From positions 1 to 10,025 of the forward strand of contig CALAUZ010000236.1 of the NCBI GenBank assembly GCA_937892105.1: a DNA stretch of 10,025 nt. Direction: 5' to 3'. The translations under genes and the position numbers were made by a program. Source of the stretch: an uncultured Fretibacterium sp. (GTDB taxonomy: Bacteria; Synergistota; Synergistia; Synergistales; Aminobacteriaceae). Shown here piece after piece: positions 5,879 through 10,025 of the stretch; positions within the stretch are counted from its first letter, which is position 1; each line of letters opens with the position of its first letter. Below the pieces are notes generated by a model that did no database searches, was not told the DNA's origin, and worked only from the letters and a program-made list of their open reading frames with translations.

Positions 5879-6883
5879 ATGCTTGCAGAAATGGTAAAGC
5901 AGAGCAGTTACATGAGCAATTTACATGGCAATCTTACGGCATTGAAAACCGAAACTAAGACAAGCCTTATTGCGGCAATCAATGAACTTGTGGATAATCA
6001 AGGTGCTTTATCGGGATTAAGTACAGGCGCAAAGAATACGATAGTTGCGGCAATCAATGAGATTAACGCTTATACGGAGCTTCAGAGGTCAAGCGGAGCT
6101 GGTCGTTGCAACAGTTATATGATTGGCAATGGGCGCAATCTTGGAGCGATTCCGACAGCGGCACAGTATGCGGCAATGCAGGACGGAAGTTTTAAGGGAA
6201 TGCAGGCCGGAGATTACTGGACAAGGCAAATAACTTACTCTTATACAGACCCCGATGACGGAGACGCGACTAAGACTGCAACAATCACGCCTGTAATGAG
6301 AATAGGTGGCGCGGATTATCTTTACAGGTCTGGCGATAGTGATTTAACAAAGCACGGGTTAATCATTGTTCCAGACGGTAACTTGTTTACTGCTCCAATG
6401 AATCCAACAAATACAACAGAGGGTGCGTATGTTGGGAGTAAAATGCGCACAAAGTATCTTGCGAGGGCAGAAGCGATATTCAATGCGTTCTTTGGCGAAG
6501 ACCATGTAGTTTCGTATCGTGGTCTTTTACAGAATGCAGTAACGGACGGGAATCCTAGCGGTCATGCTTGGTATGATTGTAAAGTTGAATTAATGAGTGA
6601 ACAGATGTTTTTTGGCGGATTTGTTTTTGAACCTGCTAGTGACGGCGTGAATGTACCCTATAAATATACTGTCCTTTGCAAGCAGTTAAGTCTTTTCCGT
6701 CTCCGTCCTGACCTGGTTAGCAACAGACAGTGGTACTGGCTAATGAATGTCGTTTCTGCGGCGTGGTTCGCTAATGTGAACAATAACGGTAATACGAACA
6801 CTAACAACGCTTCGAATGCTGGCGGAGGTGTTCGGCCCGATTCACTACCTGTACATTTTGGACAAGTTTCCGCGTGCGGGTGA
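5879..6883 (+). CDS. Phage tail-fibre-like protein with DGR-type variable C-terminus
   Basis: The N-terminus (about 1-65) carries two copies of a phage fibre repeat, TKTSLIAAINELVDN and KNTIVAAINEINA, encoded by a 16-bp perfect direct repeat. Then comes a receptor-binding-type domain: IGNGRNLGAIPTAAQ, TPVMRIGGADY, GLIIVPDGNL, LLQNAVTDGNPSGHAWYDCK, and a C-terminal WYWLMNVVSAAWFANVNNNG block ending in an AGGGVRP motif, the layout of C-type-lectin-like DGR target proteins of gut phages. The product should sit at the tail tip and bind the host surface. The frame is really open from an ATG at 5831 with an excellent GGGAGGA ribosome-binding site, but its third codon is TAA (5837-5839); the rest, VENKLFREKTAQAMLAEMVK, is in frame. 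The start at 5879 has no ribosome-binding site, so expression is probably poor and the gene may be a pseudogene. The RT gene follows in the same frame. Confidence 0.72.
   Translation: MLAEMVKQSSYMSNLHGNLTALKTETKTSLIAAINELVDNQGALSGLSTGAKNTIVAAINEINAYTELQRSSGAGRCNSYMIGNGRNLGAIPTAAQYAAMQDGSFKGMQAGDYWTRQITYSYTDPDDGDATKTATITPVMRIGGADYLYRSGDSDLTKHGLIIVPDGNLFTAPMNPTNTTEGAYVGSKMRTKYLARAEAIFNAFFGEDHVVSYRGLLQNAVTDGNPSGHAWYDCKVELMSEQMFFGGFVFEPASDGVNVPYKYTVLCKQLSLFRLRPDLVSNRQWYWLMNVVSAAWFANVNNNGNTNTNNASNAGGGVRPDSLPVHFGQVSACG
5970..6060 (+). repeat. Duplicated 16-bp segment in the fibre N-terminus
   Basis: TTGCGGCAATCAATGA occurs at 5970-5985 and 6045-6060, 75 bases (25 codons) apart and in the same frame. 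It encodes the repeated (I/V)AAINE of phage fibre shaft repeats, so it is a coding repeat rather than a mobile one. Confidence 0.85.
6730..6840 (+). other. Putative DGR variable repeat (VR)
   Basis: The last third of the fibre gene holds the expected VR features: a WYW start, nine Asn codons (AAC or AAT) among 17 codons at 6770-6820, and an invariant-looking GGTGTTCGGCCC end coding GVRP. In DGRs, adenines of a template repeat are randomised when copied into the VR, and AAY codons are the hot spots. Here almost all these positions still read Asn, so the cassette looks like template sequence with little or no diversification. I could not find the second copy (template repeat) by eye within the window, so the VR call rests on protein resemblance and on the RT next door. 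Confidence 0.5.
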
Positions 6884-6885
6884 AG

Positions 6886-6921
6886 GGAAGGAGGGGGTAT
6901 CCTTTCCGCTATAAAAGCGGA
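6886..6921 (+). other. Two adjacent hairpins behind the fibre gene
   Basis: GGAAGGA (6886-6892) can pair with TCCTTTCC (6900-6907) with a bulge, and TCCGCT (6905-6910) pairs perfectly with AGCGGA (6916-6921) around ATAAA. They overlap by three bases, so they could be alternative folds. Located directly after the VR stop, where known DGRs often carry a hairpin needed for mutagenic homing. Confidence 0.4.
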
Positions 6922-6932
6922 TAAATGCCAAT

Positions 6933-6979
6933 CGCCACGCTGTCAGTTACGACTGATACAGCTAAAGGGCGGTTTTTTT
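6933..6979 (+). terminator. Large terminator-like hairpin before the RT gene
   Basis: An outer CGCC (6933-6936) / GGCG (6968-6971) stem encloses an inner stem GCTGTCAGT (6939-6947) with ACTG-AT-ACAGC (6952-6962), two-base bulge and TACG loop. Seven T follow at 6973-6979. It looks like a rho-independent terminator, or the base of a structured DGR RNA. The RT GTG start is only four bases after the T-run. Confidence 0.6.
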
Positions 6980-6982
6980 ATT

Positions 6983-8220
6983 GTGAGTGATAATGTTTTT
7001 CTTGACGCTAACGTAATTTACGATGCAGGAACTAAAGCGATGAAAGGTTCAAAGTTTAAGTATGCTACACAGCTATTTGAGATGAACCATTTGTTTTATA
7101 CTGCAATGCTTCAAAAATCTCTCCGTGAGGGAAAATATAAGCCTGAACAGGGAAGTAAATTTTTAATCACTGAACGAGGAAGCCCCGTTTCATAACAAGC
7201 AATACGACATTAGACAAAACACTAAATCATATAGTCTGCGATGAAATACTCACCCCAGCGTTAAGTAAATATTTGATTTATGATAACAGCGCGTCCCAAA
7301 AAGGAAAGGGAGTATCTTTTCACAGAAAACGTTTTGAAGTCCATTTGCATAAATTTTTTATGACGCATGGAACTAATGACGGTTATATTCTGCTTGGTGA
7401 TTTTTCCGGATATTACGCAAATATTCCACATGATAAGTGCTATGAGGTTTTGGAGCATTTCCTGAAGCGGTCAGTTAATAATTCAGATGAGCTTAGATAT
7501 ACTCTTGACCTGCTGGCAAAAATTTTTTTGACGTTTCGTGTTGATGTCAGCCGCTTTTCAGACGATGAAATTCAGAAAATGTATGAAAGCAAGGTTGACC
7601 AGATGTTAAATCTGAATGTTGATCCGAAAACTTTAACGGGTGAAAAATTCTTGTGCAAGGGTGTTGACATAGGTAATCAGACTTCGCAAAACATAGGAAT
7701 TATTTATCCTTACAAGCTAGACAATTACGCGAAAATTGTTGCGGGAATAAAAGGTTACGGGAGGTACACAGATGATTTTTATGCGATAGCGCATGACACC
7801 GAAACGCTAAAAAATTTGCTTGACGTATTAAGAATGATTGCTAAAGAATACGGCCTGATTATTAACACCCGCAAAACGCGAATTGTAAAGCTATCAGGCT
7901 TTTATCGACATTTGCAAAACGGCTACAGCCTCACTGAGACGGGTAGAATAATCTGCAAAATCAACCCGAAAAGTATCACACGTGAAAGGCGCAAGCTCAA
8001 AGCGTATAAAAGACTTTTGGACGCAAAGAAAATCACTTACAGCGAGATAGAAAACATATTCAAAAGCTGGCTTGGCGGCAATTATCACCGTATGTCGCAC
8101 CGGCAAATTTTCAACATGTCAGAACTTTACATCAAATTATTTGGGAGGAAACCGAAATGGAAAAAAGCACATTCACGATTGTGTTGGCTGATGGGACACA
8201 GCTCGGCGAACTGGAATTAA
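6983..8220 (+). pseudogene. DGR-like reverse transcriptase, frameshifted
   Basis: Two frames join to one protein of about 412 residues. The first (6983-7195) reads to GSKFLITERGSPVS and stops; the second reads PRFITSNTTLDKTLNHIV and on to 8220. RTs of this type have ITERGKPR here, so the expected Lys codon at 7181 has lost one base (AG instead of AAG). In the second frame the RT palm is intact: LGDFSGYYANIPHDK from 7393 (motif A, catalytic Asp in GDF), IGNQTSQ from 7669 (the QG/SQ motif of DGR-like enzymes), YTDD at 7765-7776 (motif C), and GLIINTRKTRIVKL (motif D/E). No maturase or endonuclease domain is present. The GTG start has a poor AGGGCGG ribosome-binding site. A -1 ribosomal slip on the C-run at 7183-7186 would also restore the frame, so loss of function is likely but not certain. 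Its end overlaps the next gene by 64 bases. Confidence 0.78.
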
Positions 8221-8492
8221 ACGGCAACAACTTTATCAGCAAAACGCCTGTAACAAAGGAAGTTTTTGCAGGCAAGCTCGGACACGTAACAATCACCGGC
8301 AATTCCGAAGAAGGCGCGGGGCTTGTTGGAGTTCATGAACACATGGAGCTTGTGCGCTGTGAGTATGACGCAGGTTTAGGCGACTATGCTTTTGCATTGC
8401 GCGAAATATCTGCGGCAGAATTTGAACTCGCAAGGATGAAAGCTAACATTGCGTATACAGCAATGATGAGCGGCGTTGATTTTGACGATTAA
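8157..8492 (+). CDS. Small conserved phage tail-region protein
   Basis: A 111-residue protein of unknown function. It starts with TFTIVLADGTQLGELELNGN, a beta-rich stretch, and continues ISKTPVTKEVFAGKLGHVTITG and LVGVHEHMELVRCEY. From memory this fold style is common in Firmicutes-type phages directly before xkdX, where it may be a tail or baseplate accessory protein (XkdW-like position); no catalytic residues stand out. No signal peptide or membrane segment. The ATG at 8157 has a good GGGAGG at 8143-8148. It begins inside the last 64 bases of the RT gene in another frame and ends where the ribosome-binding site of the next gene begins, typical for a tightly packed late operon. Reading frame intact. 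Confidence 0.7.
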   Translation: MEKSTFTIVLADGTQLGELELNGNNFISKTPVTKEVFAGKLGHVTITGNSEEGAGLVGVHEHMELVRCEYDAGLGDYAFALREISAAEFELARMKANIAYTAMMSGVDFDD

Positions 8493-8501
8493 GGAGGATT
8501 T

Positions 8502-8642
8502 ATGATGAGCGCGAAATTTGAAGAAGTCAAAAGTTATTTTGACATGGGAACGTGGAGCGAAAAGAAAGTACGCAATGCAGTCGTTAAAGGCTGGATTACC
8601 GCAACGGAATTTCAGACTATAACCGGCAAGATTTACCAGTAA
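8502..8642 (+). CDS. xkdX: XkdX-family phage protein
   Basis: This 46-residue protein reads MMSAKFEEVKSYFDMGTWSE then KKVRNAVVKGWITATEFQTITGKIY. The pattern Y-D-G-W-S...V..AV.KG.IT..E...ITG.Y is the XkdX signature, a tiny protein found near the tail-fibre and lysis genes of PBSX-like and many Firmicutes prophages; its exact role is not known. A perfect AAGGAGG at 8491-8497 overlaps the stop of the upstream gene. The second ATG at 8505 is equally possible. It is followed by a terminator, so it may be the last gene of the tail transcript. Confidence 0.82.
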   Translation: MMSAKFEEVKSYFDMGTWSEKKVRNAVVKGWITATEFQTITGKIYQ

Positions 8643-8677
8643 CTCACTTTTCACGGCACGATAACCCTTTCGTAACT

Positions 8678-8710
8678 CAGGGAGTTTTCTTTCAGAAGCT
8701 CCCTGTTTTT
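8678..8710 (+). terminator. Rho-independent terminator between tail and lysis genes
   Basis: CAGGGAG at 8678-8684 pairs perfectly with CTCCCTG at 8699-8705 and is followed by five T (8706-8710). It stands 35 bases after xkdX and 20 bases before the next gene's ribosome-binding site. This is a strong, textbook shape. It suggests either that lysis genes have their own promoter or that late transcription passes it by antitermination or partial read-through. Confidence 0.85.
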
Positions 8711-8731
8711 GATTTTATGGAGGGATTTAAT

Positions 8732-9037
8732 ATGTTGGAAAATTTATTGGCACAGATCAAAGCATGGACGATTGAACAAGTGCTTTGGGCTGAAAAGAAT
8801 TTGCAAGGGAAAAGCGGTGCAGAGAAGAAAGCGGCGGTAATAAAGAAATTAGATGATTTGATTGTTCTGCCGTCTTATCTCGAATGGCTTGACGGTATGA
8901 TTCTTTCATGGCTTGTTGATACAGTGTGCGAAAAACTCAATGCGCTTACAGACCATAATTTTGCTGAAACGCAACTCACGAAAAAACAGGAAGAAGATAT
9001 TATCGAAGCTCTTGAAAGTCCAAAGGAGGAAAAATAA
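8732..9037 (+). CDS. Small phage protein before the endolysin, holin-like position
   Basis: A 101-residue, mostly helical and charged protein. The start at 8732 is preferred over the ATG at 8717 because GGAGGG at 8719-8724 stands at the right distance from it. Residues 1-50 (WTIEQVLWAEKNLQGKSGAE, then KKAAVIKKLDDLIVLP) resemble the cytoplasmic part of phage LLH-type holins, which contain a similar GKSG-EKK motif. I see no clear transmembrane helix; the only hydrophobic part, LDGMILSWLVDTVCEKLNAL at 58-77, is amphipathic. So it may be a holin relative without its membrane anchor, or an unrelated accessory protein. Its TAA overlaps the endolysin ATG (TAATG), so the two are translationally coupled. 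Confidence 0.55.
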   Translation: MLENLLAQIKAWTIEQVLWAEKNLQGKSGAEKKAAVIKKLDDLIVLPSYLEWLDGMILSWLVDTVCEKLNALTDHNFAETQLTKKQEEDIIEALESPKEEK

Positions 9038-9609
9038 TGGACGCACAGGAAAAATTCAACCGTTCGATAGATTTTTCTTTGAAATGGGAGGGCGGAAGAA
9101 ACTTTAATATCGTGAATGGACAGCCGGTTATTAAAGGCAATGCTAGAGCCTATTTAGGCAGGGCTACTGCTTACGGTATTACATGGAATACGTTAAAATC
9201 CGCTCATAAGCTCGGAATTGTCTCTCACAACGATATTTGTAAGTTGACACATGAAGAAGCAAAGTTAATTTACAAAAAAAGTTTCTGGGATAAATACGGC
9301 TGGGAACAATTAGAATGGCCGGTTTGTATTTGCTGTCTGGATTGTTGCATTAATCACGGCGGTTTTGCTTTAATACTGCAAAAAGCAGTAATTGATTGCG
9401 GTCAGAACGTTGTTATTGATGGAAAATTCGGCCCGAAAACTTTTGCCGCTCTCAAGGCTTGCGATCCGCAAAAGTTAGCAACCGCTATATACAAGCAGAG
9501 AAAACTTTACTATGAAAAAATAGCGGCACGCAATTCCACGCAGAAAACATTTCTGAAAGGCTGGTTAAGACGGGCTAACGAAATGGCAAAAACGGCTGGT
9601 GTTGTTTAG
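9037..9609 (+). CDS. Phage endolysin, GH108-type N-acetylmuramidase
   Basis: The 190-residue protein should cut the glycan of peptidoglycan to release phage. Residues about 5-95 match the lysozyme-like GH108 (ZliS) fold: IDFSLKWEGG with the catalytic Glu18 in the WEGG motif, then YLGRATAYGITW at 39-50 (the G-x-T-x-YGIT motif). From about 96 the PG-binding-3 region begins with NHGGFALILQKAV, then VVIDGKFGPKTFAALKA (125-141), a typical peptidoglycan-binding DGxxGPxT element. No signal peptide is seen, so it depends on a holin. Unusual are five cysteines at 97, 99, 100, 103 and 104 between the domains, and the segment between EGG and YGIT is not the common NDPxDxGG. It is in the TAATG overlap with the upstream gene and its TAG overlaps the holin GTG. 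Confidence 0.85.
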   Translation: MDAQEKFNRSIDFSLKWEGGRNFNIVNGQPVIKGNARAYLGRATAYGITWNTLKSAHKLGIVSHNDICKLTHEEAKLIYKKSFWDKYGWEQLEWPVCICCLDCCINHGGFALILQKAVIDCGQNVVIDGKFGPKTFAALKACDPQKLATAIYKQRKLYYEKIAARNSTQKTFLKGWLRRANEMAKTAGVV

Positions 9610-10025
9610 TGGATAGCTACACTAATCTCACTTCGGTTTTGGTTGCTGGTATTTGTACCATATTAAGCTGGTTTTTCGGAAATTTTGACGGCGCAATACA
9701 AATTTTGCTTGCTTGCGTGATTGTTGATTATATTACTGGAATAGCGGCGGCGATCGTTCAGGAAAAATTTGAAACCCGAATTTGTTGCAAAGGAATTGGA
9801 AGAAAGGTTATCATGTTTGCTCTTGTCGGCGTTACTCAGATAACAGGACGTGAACTGTTCGGAAATGCCGCTTTGCTAAGAAACACGGTAATATATTTTT
9901 ATGTCGCAAGCGAGGGATTGAGCATTATAAGAAATGCTGATAAAGCCGGTGTTCCCGTCCCTAAAATCTTAGAACCTGTCTTCACAAATTTAATGAACGG
10001 GATAATCACTGAAATGACAGTCCAT
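9609..10025 (+). CDS. Phage holin family protein, cut by the window edge
   Basis: From GTG at 9609 (TAGTG overlap with the endolysin stop) the frame stays open for 139 codons to the window end, so the C-terminus is missing. The order fits the Phage_holin_4_1 / TcdE-type family: an N-terminal hydrophobic segment (VLVAGICTILSWFFGNF), the signature LLACVIVDYITGIAAAIVQE, a basic loop with CCKGIGRKV, a third hydrophobic segment (IMFALVGVTQIT), and IYFYVASEGLSIIRNADKAG followed by GVPVPKILEPV, which is the conserved family end. It should form membrane lesions that let the endolysin reach the wall. A holin behind the endolysin rather than before it is less common, and leaves the role of the earlier small gene open. 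Confidence 0.87.
   Translation, partial: MDSYTNLTSVLVAGICTILSWFFGNFDGAIQILLACVIVDYITGIAAAIVQEKFETRICCKGIGRKVIMFALVGVTQITGRELFGNAALLRNTVIYFYVASEGLSIIRNADKAGVPVPKILEPVFTNLMNGIITEMTVH

Noticed and set aside
6884..8156. Template repeat of the DGR
   Set aside because: I searched by eye for a second copy of the Asn-rich cassette between fibre gene and RT end and downstream to 10,025; no stretch with shared non-A bases was found. A computed alignment could still find a weak copy.
6983..8220. Retron or group II intron RT
   Set aside because: No maturase or endonuclease domain and no intron-like flanks; the hairpins are too few to call msr-msd, and the SQ motif with target-gene context fits DGR better.
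1..10025. CRISPR array, tRNA, rRNA or insertion sequence
   Set aside because: No regularly spaced repeats, no cloverleaf-like or rRNA-like stretch, and no transposase or terminal inverted repeats were recognised.

Overview
The window joins two kinds of DNA. Positions 1 to about 5,450 look like bacterial chromosome: a disulfide-isomerase gene fragment, a TetR-type regulator, the leucine biosynthesis genes leuC, leuD and leuB, an orphan HicB-like antitoxin and a type IV pilin-like protein. From about 5,830 to the right edge lies the tail-tip and lysis end of a prophage or prophage remnant: a tail-fibre protein with an Asn-rich C-terminal cassette, a frameshifted reverse transcriptase (RT), an XkdX-type module, a lysozyme and holins. 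The host is most likely an anaerobic bacterium. The style of the pilin and of the short 'archaeal/HacA-type' LeuC/LeuD pair suggests a gut-type Synergistota member, with Firmicutes as the alternative. This is inference from memory of the families, not a search.

Layout of the chromosomal part. A FrnE/DsbA-like remnant (minus strand, 95-448) has lost both ends. tetR (452-1084) is followed 20 bp later by leuC (1105-2370) and leuD (2395-2877), which together make isopropylmalate isomerase. A minus-strand small gene with an in-frame TGA (2922-3146) ends at its own terminator and converges on leuD. leuB (3255-4319) has its own promoter-like sequence and a terminator. On the minus strand, a truncated HicB-like ORF (4367-4609, probably once starting at 4651) and a prepilin-like gene (4772-5344) follow. 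A further minus-strand terminator-like hairpin lies upstream of the pilin gene at 5424-5450, without an obvious gene feeding it.

The 5,450-5,830 stretch has no convincing gene. It holds an 11-G homopolymer between two copies of TACGTAG and an orphan Shine-Dalgarno sequence. It is probably the scar or border between chromosome and phage DNA.

The phage part resembles a diversity-generating retroelement (DGR): the target gene ends in a cassette with nine Asn codons within 17 codons and a GGVRP-like tail, followed by a cluster of hairpins and an RT with a YTDD active site and an IGNQTSQ motif. However, the target gene has a TAA at codon 3 of its natural start, the RT has a one-base frameshift near codon 67, no template repeat is visible in the window, and no Avd-like accessory gene is seen. 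The likeliest reading is a decayed, or frameshift-controlled, DGR. Downstream genes (a small conserved phage protein, an XkdX-like protein, a terminator, a small helical protein, a GH108-type endolysin and a holin) form the usual end of a PBSX-like late operon. The holin runs off the right edge.

A recurring theme is gene damage: at least five loci carry a truncation, a lost start, a nonsense codon or a frameshift. Either the region is decaying or the assembly has base errors; read-level checking would separate these.
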